This document shows positions 18,238 to 27,338 of a DNA stretch of 64,000 bases, piece after piece. Position numbers and translations under genes: made by a program. Within the stretch, counting starts at the first letter, position 1, and the number at the start of each line of letters is the position of its first letter. The notes beneath the pieces were generated by a model. That model saw only the letters and a list, made by a program, of their open reading frames with translations. It searched no databases and was not told the DNA's origin. This DNA comes from an uncultured Stenotrophomonas sp. (lineage in GTDB: Bacteria; Pseudomonadota; Gammaproteobacteria; Xanthomonadales; Xanthomonadaceae): the NCBI GenBank assembly GCA_900078405.1, contig FLTS01000001.1, positions 3,163,727-3,227,726 of the forward strand. The letters are read 5' to 3'.

Positions 18238-19101
18238 TCAGTCGCCCAGCGGCAGGCGCGAGTCGCCGCCGCGGTAGCGGTCCAGCGCCAGCTTGATGCG
18301 GCGCAGGTGTTCGTGGTTGTCGCCGGCGCCGTTGAGCGCGGTGGTGGTGGCCAGCACGTCGATGGCCAGCATCATCGCGTAGCGCGACGCGGAGGGTTTG
18401 AACACGAAATCGGTTTCCTCGATGCTGATCGGCAGCAGCCAGTCGCCCAATGCCGCCAGCGGCGTGCCGGCGCGGGTGATGGTGCCGACGCGGGCGCCGT
18501 AGCCACGGGCGATCTCCACCGCCGACACAACTTCCGGGGTGATGCCGCTGACCGACAGCGCCAGTACAAGATCCTGCGGGCCGGTGATGGCGGCGGTCAT
18601 CTTCATCACCACCGCATCGTTGCAGGCGACGATCGGCAGGCCGAAGCGCATCAGCCGGTTTTGCATTTCCTGCGCGAACACCGTCGAGCAACCGCCGATG
18701 CCGAACACGTGGATGCGCCGCGCCCGGCAGATGGCGTCGGCCAGCTGCTGCACCACCTCTTCGTCGAGGCCAGCCAGGTTGTGTTGCAGGCAGGTCTGGA
18801 TGTCGTCGCAGATCTGTGCGAACAGCGCCGACACCGGCGGCGCGTTCTGCTGTTCCAGGAAGCGCTTGCCGACCGCGCTGGCCGAGGCCAGCCGCGCGCG
18901 CAGCTCGCGCACGTGTTCGCAGCCCAGCGCCTTGGCGAAGCGCGATATCGCCGCGGCACTGACCCCGGCGCGCTCGGCCAGCTCGGTCACGCCGTATTGG
19001 GCGGCGGCGTCGACGTCGGCGAGGATGGTGCTGGCGATGCGCGCCTCGACCGGGCTGAATTCGTGCTGCCGTTGGCGCAGCTCGTAGACGATGTCGAACA
19101 T
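18238..19101 (-). CDS. MurR/RpiR family transcriptional regulator
   Basis: The 287-residue protein has an RpiR helix-turn-helix domain (about 1-77; motif ERAGVSAAAISRFAKALG) and a SIS sugar-phosphate or ligand-binding domain (about 120-250; IHVFGIGGC, LALSVSGITPEV). Such regulators mostly repress catabolic genes and respond to a pathway intermediate. It sits inside the cluster, 4 bp before the D-aminoacylase and 17 bp after GntP. Matching 13-bp sites near the DSD1 start (21744-21756, 21834-21846) are its best candidate targets. Confidence 0.9.
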   Translation of the reverse strand: MFDIVYELRQRQHEFSPVEARIASTILADVDAAAQYGVTELAERAGVSAAAISRFAKALGCEHVRELRARLASASAVGKRFLEQQNAPPVSALFAQICDDIQTCLQHNLAGLDEEVVQQLADAICRARRIHVFGIGGCSTVFAQEMQNRLMRFGLPIVACNDAVVMKMTAAITGPQDLVLALSVSGITPEVVSAVEIARGYGARVGTITRAGTPLAALGDWLLPISIEETDFVFKPSASRYAMMLAIDVLATTTALNGAGDNHEHLRRIKLALDRYRGGDSRLPLGD

Positions 19102-19118
19102 GGTGGGATTCTTCGGTT

Positions 19119-20474
19119 TCAGAGCACGGTGGCCAGGGCCATCACCAGCAGCAGCGCGGTGACGGAAATAAGGGTTTCCAGCACGGTCCAGGTCTTGAAG
19201 GTCTGGGCCACGGTCATGTTGAAGTACTCCTTCACCAGCCAGAAGCCGCCGTCGTTGACGTGGGAGAGCACCACCGAGCCGGCGCCAGTGGCCAGCACCA
19301 GCAGTTCCGGGTGCGGGTAGCCGGTGGCGGCAGCGATGGGCGCGACGATGCCCGAGGCGGTGGTCATCGCCACTGTCGCCGAGCCGGTGGCCACGCGCAT
19401 CAGTGCGGCCATGGTCCAGCCCATCAGCAGCGGCGACAGCTCGAAGCGCTGCGACAGGTTGATGATCTCCGCGGCCACGCCGGTGTGCACGAGGATGCCG
19501 TTGAGGCCGCCGCCAGCGCCGACCAGCAGGGTGATGGCGGCAGTCGGCGCCAGGCATTCCTGCGAGAACTTCAGTATCTGCTCGCGGTCGAAGCCGCGCA
19601 TCAGGCCCAGGGTGACGAAGCTCAGCAGGGTGGCCAGCAGCAGCGCCACCACCGAATGGCCGAGGAAGCGCAGGCCGTGGTTGAGCGGCGAGCCGGGCGT
19701 GGCGATCTGGTCGGCCCAGCCGCCCAGCAGCATCAGCGCCACCGGCAGCATCAAGGTGGCAAGGGTGATGCCGAAGCCCGGCAGCTGTTCGTCGGGAATA
19801 CGGCTGTGGCCCTCGTTCAGCAGCGCCGCTTCCATCGGGTTGTGCGCCGGCAGCCTTACCCGCGGCGCGACGACCTTCGCGAACAGCGGCCCGGCCAGCG
19901 CCGCGGTGGGCAGGCCCACCAGCAAGGCGTAGAACACGGTGCGCCCGACGTCGGCCTGGTAAGCGCTCACCGCCAGCATCGCCGCCGGATGCGGCGGCAC
20001 CAGACCGTGCACCACTGACAGCCCGGCCACCATCGGCAGGCCCACCAGCAGCAGCGGCACGCCGGTACGGCGGGCGACGTTGAGGACGATCGGGATCAGC
20101 AGTACGAAGCCGACCTCGAAGAAGATCGGCAGGCCGATGCAGAAGGCGACCAGCATCATCGCCCAGTGCACGTTCTTCGTGCCGAAGCGGGCGATCAGCG
20201 TACGCGCGATGCGCTCGGCGCCGCCGGACTCGGCCATCATCTTGCCGAGCATGGTGCCCAGCGCCACGATCAGCGCGATGTGCCCCAGCGTCTTGCCCAC
20301 GCCCTGCTCGTAGGCCGGCAGGATCTCCGGCGCCGGCATGCCGGCCAGCAGCGCCAGCCCGACCGACACCACGGTGACGCTGATGAACGGGTTGAGCCGG
20401 AAGCGCGCGATCAGCACGATCAGCGCCAGGATCGACAATACCGCGTAGGCCAGCAGCAGGTTCCCGTCGCTCAT
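19119..20474 (-). CDS. GntP family permease
   Basis: The 451-residue protein has about 12 hydrophobic segments and GntP family features such as HPAAMLAVSAYQADVGRT and GAGGGLNGILVHTGVA. GntP proteins bring in gluconate-like acids with protons, but the DsdX branch takes up D-serine. With D-aminoacylase and a DSD1-type enzyme next door, import of a D-amino acid or its acyl derivative is more likely than gluconate. The ATG at 20474 gives a start just before the first membrane segment. The gene is 22 bp downstream of the DSD1-type gene. Confidence 0.9.
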   Translation of the reverse strand: MSDGNLLLAYAVLSILALIVLIARFRLNPFISVTVVSVGLALLAGMPAPEILPAYEQGVGKTLGHIALIVALGTMLGKMMAESGGAERIARTLIARFGTKNVHWAMMLVAFCIGLPIFFEVGFVLLIPIVLNVARRTGVPLLLVGLPMVAGLSVVHGLVPPHPAAMLAVSAYQADVGRTVFYALLVGLPTAALAGPLFAKVVAPRVRLPAHNPMEAALLNEGHSRIPDEQLPGFGITLATLMLPVALMLLGGWADQIATPGSPLNHGLRFLGHSVVALLLATLLSFVTLGLMRGFDREQILKFSQECLAPTAAITLLVGAGGGLNGILVHTGVAAEIINLSQRFELSPLLMGWTMAALMRVATGSATVAMTTASGIVAPIAAATGYPHPELLVLATGAGSVVLSHVNDGGFWLVKEYFNMTVAQTFKTWTVLETLISVTALLLVMALATVL

Positions 20475-20496
20475 GCAGGCAGGCTCCGTGCGCGGC

Positions 20497-21759
20497 TCAG
20501 AAGCAGGTGTCCACCGCGCCGACGATGCGGTGCGCGGCATCGACCACCAGCAGGTGGCGCCACTTGTCGAAGGTCAGGCACGGGTGGGAGATGTCGAAGC
20601 ACAGCAGGTCGCCCACGCGCAGGTCGTCGATGGCGCGAACTTCGAGGAAAGCGTGCTGGTCCATCATCGCGGTGACCCGCCAGTGCGCTGGCGCTTCGGA
20701 GGGCGCCGCCGCATCGGGCCGGTAATGCAATGCCGGTACCGGGAAGCCGGCGTCGAACGCGGCATCGCGCTTGCCCAGCGCGACGATCGCCTTGCCCGGT
20801 TCCGGCCGCGACTGCACGCAGGCCCACAACCGCAGCGCCGGGCGCAGGCTTTCGCCCATGTCGCGCGCGACCGGGTTGCCGGCATGGATGCGCGCGGCGG
20901 CCTGGCGGTAGATGCCGACGTCGTGGGTGAGGTAACAGCCGGGGCGCAGCACCACCTGCGCATCGGCATTGCCGGACAGCGCGGCGAATTCCTCGGCAAC
21001 CACGTCGAACCACGCCGAGCCGGCGCCGGACAGGATCGCCGGCACCTGCGCGAAACCGCCGGCATCGCGAATTGCGCGCCACTGCGCCAGCGTGCGTTGC
21101 AACACCGCGCGCACGCCGGGCTCGTCCCTGGCCACGCCTTCGTAGACTTCGACGCCGACCAGCGCGACCGCACCCGGCCAGCGCGCGATTTCCGCCAGCA
21201 CCGTGCGCGCCTGCGCCTCATCGCGCACGCCGGTGCGGCCGCCTTCGATGCCGATTTCCAGCAGCACCTTGATGCATTGCCCGCGCGCGGCGAAATACTG
21301 CCCCAGCGCGGCCACATTGTCGGCCGAATCGACCACGCAGGCGAACCAGAACCCGGCATCGCGCGCCTGCAGATCGGCGATCAGCTCGAAATTGCCCTTG
21401 CCGACCAACTGGTTCGCCAGCAGCACGCGGTGCACACCATGTTCGAAGGCGGTCACAGCCTGCGGCGCGGTGGCGAGGGTGATGCCCCACGCGCCGGCAT
21501 CGAGCTGCATGCGGAACAGCGCCGGGCTCATCGTGGTCTTGCCGTGCGGCGCCAGCTGCACGCCGTAGGCGGCGGTGAAATGGCGCATCCATTCCAGGTT
21601 GTGGCGCAGCGCCGGTTCCTCCAGCACCGCGACCGGCAGGCTGACGTCTTCGGCCAGGATGGACCCGCCCGCCCCGGCGATGGATGATGGCGTCCACGGG
21701 CCACCGGCCGGCAACCCCTTGCCGGACAACGCTCGATCCGATTGAAAGTAATTTTCCAC
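20497..21759 (-). CDS. DSD1-type PLP enzyme (D-threonine aldolase / D-serine dehydratase family)
   Basis: The 420-residue enzyme has an alanine-racemase-like barrel with the PLP lysine in APHGKTTMSP and the C-terminal metal-binding pair HPC in DISHPCLTF, as in yeast-type D-serine dehydratase and D-threonine aldolase. It should act on free D-hydroxy amino acids. The GTG at 21759 was chosen because it follows AAGGGAAG and gives VENYFQSD, similar to relatives; the long frame upstream to 21963 holds promoter-like AT-rich DNA. A 13-bp site (21744-21756) sits directly after the start codon. This is the first gene of the cluster. Confidence 0.86.
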   Translation of the reverse strand: MENYFQSDRALSGKGLPAGGPWTPSSIAGAGGSILAEDVSLPVAVLEEPALRHNLEWMRHFTAAYGVQLAPHGKTTMSPALFRMQLDAGAWGITLATAPQAVTAFEHGVHRVLLANQLVGKGNFELIADLQARDAGFWFACVVDSADNVAALGQYFAARGQCIKVLLEIGIEGGRTGVRDEAQARTVLAEIARWPGAVALVGVEVYEGVARDEPGVRAVLQRTLAQWRAIRDAGGFAQVPAILSGAGSAWFDVVAEEFAALSGNADAQVVLRPGCYLTHDVGIYRQAAARIHAGNPVARDMGESLRPALRLWACVQSRPEPGKAIVALGKRDAAFDAGFPVPALHYRPDAAAPSEAPAHWRVTAMMDQHAFLEVRAIDDLRVGDLLCFDISHPCLTFDKWRHLLVVDAAHRIVGAVDTCF

Positions 21760-21846
21760 CGTGGACTTCCCTTGTGCGTTGCCGGGTGTTGTTTTGTTGG
21801 GAACGTGTTGTTTAACACGATACCATCGGGAATGAAAATTATTTTC
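21744..21846 (-). promoter_or_regulatory. Candidate operator pair of the D-amino-acid cluster
   Basis: Two related 13-bp near-palindromes, GAAAGTAATTTTC (21744-21756) and GAAAATTATTTTC (21834-21846), lie 90 bp apart centre to centre. Between them is the perfect hairpin palindrome CGTGTTGTTTAACACG (21804-21819). The AT-rich stretch is unusual in this GC-rich DNA. The pair is a plausible target of the RpiR protein encoded in the cluster and may allow looping; the middle palindrome may bind a second regulator. Confidence 0.6.
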
Positions 21847-22152
21847 TTGATGATGGCTGGTCATCGAGAATTTCCGGTCCTTCCGTCTTGTCATGGGGAC
21901 AGGCGCTGTCCGCATTGCCCACGCGCATGCTTGCAGCCACGCAGGCGGCGTCCCGTGCCGCATCGCATGCGTCCCCCTGTCATCAAGCAGTGGTGTAATG
22001 GCGCATCGCCGCGCCTACGGGACAGCCCGCGGTCATGGCGCTGACATGCGCCGCCGGATTGTGCGTCCGCAACATGACTGCGGCAGGCCCTGCTCAGCCA
22101 ACGGGGGTATCATCCTGCGTCCCGCTCTCGCCCATTCAGCCCACTGACGTCG
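21760..22152. other. Divergent regulatory region between the D-amino-acid cluster and maeB
   Basis: This 393-bp stretch holds the operator elements noted at 21744-21846, and further right a TATCAT box (22106-22111) that could be the -10 of maeB. No convincing coding frame is present; the minus-strand frame through it has no start support. The remainder shows nothing I can name. Confidence 0.6.
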
Positions 22153-24444
22153 ATGTCCAAAGAAGATTTCAAACAGGCCGCCCTCGATTACCACCGCATG
22201 TCGCCGCCGGGCAAGATCCGGGTCGCCGCGACCAAGCCGATGCTGACCCAGCGCGACCTGTCGCTGGCGTACTCGCCGGGCGTGGCCTATGCCTGCCAGG
22301 CAATCCAGGACGACCCGCAGCAGGCCAGCGAGCTGACCGCCCGCGGCAATCTCGTCGCGGTGATCTCCAACGGCACCGCGGTGCTGGGCCTGGGCAACAT
22401 CGGCCCGCTGGCCGGCAAGCCCGTCATGGAAGGCAAGGGCGTGCTGTTCCAGAAGTTCGCCGGCATCGACGTGTTCGACATCGAGATCGACGAGAACGAC
22501 CCGGACAAGCTGATCGACATCATCGCCTCGCTGGAGCCGACCTTCGGTGGCATCAATCTGGAGGACATCAAGGCGCCGGAATGCTTCGTGGTCGAGCGCA
22601 AGCTGCGCGAACGCATGAACATCCCGGTGTTCCACGATGACCAGCACGGCACCGCGATCATCGTCGGTGCGGCGATCCTCAATGCGCTGGACATCACCGG
22701 CAAGAAGATCGAAGAGGTCAAGGTCGCCACCACCGGCATGGGTGCCGCCGGCATTTCCTGCGTGAACATGCTGGTGTCGCTGGGGGTGAAGCCGGAGAAC
22801 GTGCTGGCCTTCGACCGCGACGGCGTGATCCACGCCGGCCGGCCCGGGCTGGACCCGGAGAAGGCACGCTACGCGCGCGACACCGACAAGCGCACCCTGG
22901 CCGAGGTCGTGGAGGGCGCGGACATCTTCCTCGGCCTGTCGGCGCCGGGCATCCTCAGCGCCGACATGGTGCGGAGCATGGCCCGCGACCCGGTGATCTT
23001 CGCGCTGGCCAACCCGACCCCGGAAATCATGCCGGAAGAGGCGCGCGCCGCGCGCGCCGACGCGATCATCGGCACCGGCCGTTCGGACTACCCGAACCAG
23101 GTCAACAACGCGCTGTGCTTCCCGTACCTGTTCCGCGGTGCGCTGGACGTGGGCGCGACCATCATCAACGAGGAAATGAAGATCGCCTGCGTGCGCGCGA
23201 TCGCCGCACTGGCGCGCAAGGAGGCTTCCGACCTCGGCGCGGCCTACGGCGGCGAGACGCCGAGCTTCGGCCGCGACTACCTGATCCCGCGCCCGTTCGA
23301 CCGCCGCCTGCTGGTGGAGTTGTCCTCGGCAGTGGCGCAGGCGGCGATGGACTCGGGCGTGGCCACCCGGCCGATCGAGGACATGCGCGCCTACCGGGAG
23401 AAGCTGGCGCAGTTCGTCTACCGCACCAGCCTGCTGATGAAGCCGGTGCACGACCAGGCGCGCGCGGACAAGCAGCGCGTGGTCTATGCCGAAGGCGAGG
23501 AAGAAGTGGTGCTGCGCGCGGTGCAGAACGTGATCGACGAAGGCGTGGCCTTGCCGATCCTGATCGGTCGCCCGGACGTGATCGAATCCCGCATCCAGCG
23601 CATGAGTCTGCGCATGAAGCCGGGCGTCGATTTCGAGATCACCAACATCAACGACGACCCGCGCTTCAACGACTACTGGCAGTACTACCACGGCCTGACC
23701 GGCCGCAAGGGCGTCACCGTGGCCGCGGCCAAGAACCTGCTGCGCTCGCGGCCAACCCTGATCGCCGCGGTGATGGTCGCCCGTGGCGAGGCCGACGCCA
23801 TGCTCAGCGGCGTGGTCGGCCGCTTCCACAAGAAACTGGGCTACGTGCGCAGCGTGATCCCGCTGGAGCCTCGGGTCAGCTCGACCTCGGCGATGACCGG
23901 CGTGATCAACTCGCAGGGCGTGTTCTTCTTCGTCGATACCCACGTGCAGGAAGACCCCAGCGTCGAGCAGATCGTCGAATCCACGCTGCAGGCGGCCTAC
24001 CGCATGAAGCTGTTCGGCATCGAGCCGAAGGTGGCGCTGCTGTCGCATTCCAACTTCGGCAGCCATGACTCCAGGGATGCGTTGAAGATGCGGCAGGTGC
24101 GCGAGCAGCTGCTCAAGCGCAACCCGCGGCTGAACGTGGACGGCGAAATGCAGGGCGACACCGCCTGGGACGAGGCGCTGCGCGAGAAACTGCTGCCCGG
24201 CAGCAGCCTCAAGGGCCGCGCCAACCTGTTCGTGCTGCCGAACCTGGAAGCGGCCAACATCGCCTACAACCTGGTGCGCGTATTCACCGATGGCGTGGCG
24301 ATCGGCCCGATCCTGATGGGTACCTCCAAGCCGGTGCATATCCTGACCAGCAGCGCCAGCGCCCGCCGCATCCTCAACATGACCGCCATCGCCGCGGTCG
24401 ATGCGCAGATCCGCAAGCAGATGGAAGCCGAGCGCGGCAACTGA
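22153..24444 (+). CDS. maeB: NADP-dependent malic enzyme
   Basis: The 763-residue protein has an N-terminal malic enzyme half ([30 protein letters not shown] Rossmann motif) and a C-terminal phosphotransacetylase-like half from about residue 440 ([12 protein letters not shown] onward), the MaeB arrangement. It converts malate to pyruvate and CO2 with NADP+; the C-terminal half usually has no transacetylase activity and serves allosteric control by acetyl-CoA. ATG 22153 gives the usual start ([14 protein letters not shown]). It is a single gene with its own terminator, and reads away from the D-amino-acid cluster. Confidence 0.95.
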   Translation: MSKEDFKQAALDYHRMSPPGKIRVAATKPMLTQRDLSLAYSPGVAYACQAIQDDPQQASELTARGNLVAVISNGTAVLGLGNIGPLAGKPVMEGKGVLFQKFAGIDVFDIEIDENDPDKLIDIIASLEPTFGGINLEDIKAPECFVVERKLRERMNIPVFHDDQHGTAIIVGAAILNALDITGKKIEEVKVATTGMGAAGISCVNMLVSLGVKPENVLAFDRDGVIHAGRPGLDPEKARYARDTDKRTLAEVVEGADIFLGLSAPGILSADMVRSMARDPVIFALANPTPEIMPEEARAARADAIIGTGRSDYPNQVNNALCFPYLFRGALDVGATIINEEMKIACVRAIAALARKEASDLGAAYGGETPSFGRDYLIPRPFDRRLLVELSSAVAQAAMDSGVATRPIEDMRAYREKLAQFVYRTSLLMKPVHDQARADKQRVVYAEGEEEVVLRAVQNVIDEGVALPILIGRPDVIESRIQRMSLRMKPGVDFEITNINDDPRFNDYWQYYHGLTGRKGVTVAAAKNLLRSRPTLIAAVMVARGEADAMLSGVVGRFHKKLGYVRSVIPLEPRVSSTSAMTGVINSQGVFFFVDTHVQEDPSVEQIVESTLQAAYRMKLFGIEPKVALLSHSNFGSHDSRDALKMRQVREQLLKRNPRLNVDGEMQGDTAWDEALREKLLPGSSLKGRANLFVLPNLEAANIAYNLVRVFTDGVAIGPILMGTSKPVHILTSSASARRILNMTAIAAVDAQIRKQMEAERGN

Positions 24445-24461
24445 GCAGGCAGGGGGTCGCC

Positions 24462-24496
24462 ACGACAAGGCCGGATGATGCCGGCCTTGTCGTTTC
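24462..24496 (+). terminator. Intrinsic terminator of maeB
   Basis: A perfect 13-bp stem (ACGACAAGGCCGG, 24462-24474, with its complement at 24481-24493) around the loop ATGATG, followed by a short T/C run, 17 bp after the maeB stop. Confidence 0.85.
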
Positions 24497-24618
24497 CGGC
24501 CGGATGCCCAACCGCCAGGCGGTGGGCCGTCCGGCATGCGCTGCGGGGCAACCGCGGCTGCACGCAGCGCGGGCGCTGCTAGAATTGCCCGGTCCCGATT
24601 TTCCGTGTGAATGACGCC

Positions 24619-24816
24619 ATGAGCCATACCGCCACCGCGCCCGCCAACGCCGAGAAGCGTTACAACGTGCATCGCGCCGACCTGCCGTTGAGCTGCCCGA
24701 CGCCGGAAATGGCCCTGTGGAACTCGCACCCGCGCGTCTACCTGCCGATCGAGGACGAACCCAACGGCGAAGCCGCCTGTCCCTACTGCGGCGCGGTGTA
24801 CGTGCTGGTCGACTGA
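24619..24816 (+). CDS. Zinc-finger protein of the zf-CHCC family
   Basis: The 65-residue protein ends with a C-x(n)-H-x(n)-C-x2-C pattern: C in LPLSCP, H in NSHPRVYLP, and the pair in ACPYCGAVY. This is the zf-CHCC domain also found in mitochondrial complex I subunit NDUFS6. Its role in bacteria is not known. An in-frame ATG at 24607 would add four residues; 24619 was preferred because it gives the family-like start MSHTATAP. A TAGAAT box lies at 24582-24587. It is followed after 8 bp by the glycosyltransferase gene, likely on one transcript. Confidence 0.83.
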   Translation: MSHTATAPANAEKRYNVHRADLPLSCPTPEMALWNSHPRVYLPIEDEPNGEAACPYCGAVYVLVD

Positions 24817-24824
24817 GCACGACG

Positions 24825-25937
24825 ATGCGCCGCCTGACCGTGGTGCAGTTGCTGCCGGCACTGCACTCCGGTGGCGTCGAGCGCTCCACTCTCGAAATCG
24901 CCCGGGCACTGGTGGTGGCCGGCCACCGTGCCATCGTCGTTTCCGCCGGCGGCCGCCTGGTCCAGCCGTTGCTGGACAGCGGTGCCGAGCACCTGGCGCT
25001 GGACATCGGCCGCAAGTCCCTGCTGACCTTGCGGCACGTGGCGTCGCTGCGGCGGCTGTTTGCCGAAACCGGCGCCGACATCGTGCATGCGCGTTCGCGG
25101 TTGCCGGCGTGGCTGGGCTGGCATGCGTTGCGCGGGTTGCCGCAGGCAGGGCGGCCGCGCTGGGTGACGACCATGCACGGGCTGAATTCGCCGGGCCGCT
25201 ACAGCGCCATCATGGCCAGTGGCGAGCGGGTGATCTGCGTGTCGCAGACGGTGCGCGATTACCTGCTCGGCCATTACCCGGATACCGCGCCGGAACGCCT
25301 GCGGGTGATCCCGCGCGGGGTGGATGCGGCGCAGTTCCCGCGCGTTGCCTGCAGTGATCGCCGGTCGCGACTGGCCGTGGTCGAGCGGTACCCGCAACTG
25401 GCCGGCGACGGGCCGCTGCTGCTGCTGCCGGGTCGCGGCACGCGCCTGAAGGGCCACGTTCATGCGTTGCAGCTGCTGGCACGGCTGCATGCCGACGGCC
25501 TGCAGGCGCGGCTGTGGATGCCCGGTGCCCGCGAGCCGGGGCGTGAGGCCTACGTGCGCGAACTCGAACAGCAGGCCGCGACGCTGGGCATCGGCGGGGC
25601 GCTGGCGATCACCGAGCCCACCACGCGCATCGCCCAGGCCTATGCGGCCAGCGACCTGGTGCTGCAGTTGTCCGACAAGCCCGAGGCCTTCGGCCGCACC
25701 GTGCTGGAGGCGCTGTGCGTCGGTCGTCCGGTGCTGGGCTGGAACCACGGCGGCGTCGGCGAGCTGCTGGCGCAACTGCAGCCTTCCGGCGCGGTGGCGC
25801 ATGGCGACATGGCCGCCCTGGCGCAACGGGCGAGGGAACTGCTGCAATCGCCCCCTGCGCTGCCCGGCCGGATTCCCTTTACCCTGCAGGCGATGCAACG
25901 CGCCACTCTGGATGTCTATGGCGAACTTGCCGGCTGA
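24825..25937 (+). CDS. Glycosyltransferase family 4, probable LPS core/sugar transferase
   Basis: The 370-residue GT-B enzyme begins VVQLLPALHSGGVERSTLEIA, the nucleotide-sugar glycosyltransferase signature, and has the C-terminal donor motif KPEAFGRTVLEALCVGRPV (E-x7-E). No signal peptide or membrane segment is seen, so it acts on the cytosolic face of the membrane. The neighbours O-antigen ligase, LpxL and WaaA place it in lipopolysaccharide core assembly. Its end overlaps the start of the ligase gene by about 26 bp, typical of translational coupling. The sugar is not predictable. Confidence 0.87.
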   Translation: MRRLTVVQLLPALHSGGVERSTLEIARALVVAGHRAIVVSAGGRLVQPLLDSGAEHLALDIGRKSLLTLRHVASLRRLFAETGADIVHARSRLPAWLGWHALRGLPQAGRPRWVTTMHGLNSPGRYSAIMASGERVICVSQTVRDYLLGHYPDTAPERLRVIPRGVDAAQFPRVACSDRRSRLAVVERYPQLAGDGPLLLLPGRGTRLKGHVHALQLLARLHADGLQARLWMPGAREPGREAYVRELEQQAATLGIGGALAITEPTTRIAQAYAASDLVLQLSDKPEAFGRTVLEALCVGRPVLGWNHGGVGELLAQLQPSGAVAHGDMAALAQRARELLQSPPALPGRIPFTLQAMQRATLDVYGELAG

Positions 25938-27237
25938 TCCGTCTTCCCGCATTCCCGTGCCACTTGCCGGGCGTTGGGCGCCGGCATGGGTGCTGGCCTT
26001 CGTCGCGCTGTGGCCGCTGCCGGGCATCGCCGAGGCGGTGCTGGTGCTGGCGGCGTTGTTCGCCGTGGTGCGGTTGCTGCAACTGCGCATGCGTGGTGCC
26101 ATTGGCGCGACGCTGGGCGTACCGGCCTGGGCGCTGACCAGCGTGCTGTTTCTCGCCTACTGGCTGCCGCAGTTGCTGTCCGCGCTGGATGCGCAGGCTC
26201 CGGGGCGGGCGCTGGGCAAGGTGGCCGGCGGACTGCGCTATCTGCCGTTCATGTGGCTGGTGGCGATGGCAGTGGCCAACGATGCGCGGCGGCGCGTGAC
26301 CTTTACGGGTCTGGCGGTGATCGCCGGCATCTGGTCGCTGGATGCGCTGTTGCAGATGCTGTCCGCGACCAGCCCGCTGTTCTGGTCGCTGGACCAGCTC
26401 AAGCAGTTGGTGTCCGGCCATGCATTGTGCCTGCCGCAGGATGTGGCCGGCCCCGGTCGCGTCAATGGCGTGTTCGGTGCCTGCAATCCCAAATTGGGGC
26501 AGGTGCTGGCGAGCCTGTCGCCGTTCCTGTTGCTGCTGGCGGGCCAGCGCTGGGGGCGGGCCGGCTGGGCGGTGGCCGCCTTGTTTGCCGGCATCGCGAT
26601 ACTGCTGGCCGGTTCGCGTGCCTCGTGGATCACCTATGCACTGGTGTTGCTGTTTACCGGTTGGCGCCTGCTGGGTGCACGCTGGATGGTGCTGGCGATG
26701 CTGGCCGCGGTGTTGGGCGTGGCGGCCTTGGGAACGGGTTCGACGCAAGTGCGCGAACGCATTGCCGCGACCCTGCCGGCGCTGAGCGGCAAGGCTGCCG
26801 ACATCAACGCCGCTTCGGCCGGGCGCGGCCGCATCTGGAGTGGCGCGTTGTGCATGGTGCGCGAGCATCCGGTCAATGGCGTGGGCGTGCGCGGCTTCCG
26901 CGATGCCTGGCCGGAATGCGACCCGGCCCACGGCCAGGGAGCCGAGTGGGGCGATGGCCCGGCGCTGCATGCGCATCAACTGGTACTGGAAATCCTCAGC
27001 GAGACCGGCCTGCTGGGCCTGTCGTTGTGGCTGATGGGTGCGGCAATGGCATGGCGCGCCTGGCGCTACGCCGACGTCGCGGCACGCGAACGCGCACGCC
27101 CGGCGGCATTGGCGTTGCTGGTCACGGTGTTCCCGCTCAACACCCATCTGGCCTTCCACTCGGCGTTCTGGGGTGGCGTGTTGCTGCTGTTGGCGGCGCT
27201 GTATGCGGGTGCGTTGACGGCCAGGGGCGAGGAGTGA
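25912..27237 (+). CDS. O-antigen ligase family membrane protein
   Basis: The 441-residue protein is polytopic, with about ten hydrophobic segments and the Wzy/WaaL signature SRASWITYALVLL in the middle, followed by a periplasmic loop containing GRGRIWSGAL and HAHQLVLEILSETG. Such proteins join polymer to lipid A-core at the periplasmic face. ATG at 25912 or 25918 (MSMANLP) are both possible; the gene overlaps the glycosyltransferase. The TGA stop (27235-27237) lies inside the left arm of a 108-bp inverted repeat. The distinction between ligase and polymerase cannot be made from sequence alone. Confidence 0.85.
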   Translation: MSMANLPADPSSRIPVPLAGRWAPAWVLAFVALWPLPGIAEAVLVLAALFAVVRLLQLRMRGAIGATLGVPAWALTSVLFLAYWLPQLLSALDAQAPGRALGKVAGGLRYLPFMWLVAMAVANDARRRVTFTGLAVIAGIWSLDALLQMLSATSPLFWSLDQLKQLVSGHALCLPQDVAGPGRVNGVFGACNPKLGQVLASLSPFLLLLAGQRWGRAGWAVAALFAGIAILLAGSRASWITYALVLLFTGWRLLGARWMVLAMLAAVLGVAALGTGSTQVRERIAATLPALSGKAADINAASAGRGRIWSGALCMVREHPVNGVGVRGFRDAWPECDPAHGQGAEWGDGPALHAHQLVLEILSETGLLGLSLWLMGAAMAWRAWRYADVAARERARPAALALLVTVFPLNTHLAFHSAFWGGVLLLLAALYAGALTARGEE

Positions 27238-27338
27238 GTGAAGAGGAGTGAGGAGTGAGAAAAGGCCATAGCTGTCATTCTGCGAAGACGCGCTTCGCTT
27301 TGGCTTTCTCTCACTCCTCACTCCTCTTCACTCACTCC
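27231..27338. repeat. Long inverted repeat shared by the ends of O-antigen ligase and lpxL
   Basis: Perfect 29-bp arms at 27231-27259 and 27310-27338, starting GGAGTGAGTGAAGAGGAG on the left arm, with a 50-bp spacer. The left arm supplies the TGA of the ligase gene (27235-27237) and the right arm supplies the TGA of the convergent lpxL (27328-27330). It can form a long hairpin in either transcript. Confidence 0.9.

Noticed and set aside
22033..24909. 958-residue minus-strand frame antisense to maeB
   Set aside because: maeB is unmistakable; the antisense translation is His/Gln/Arg-rich and lacks motifs.
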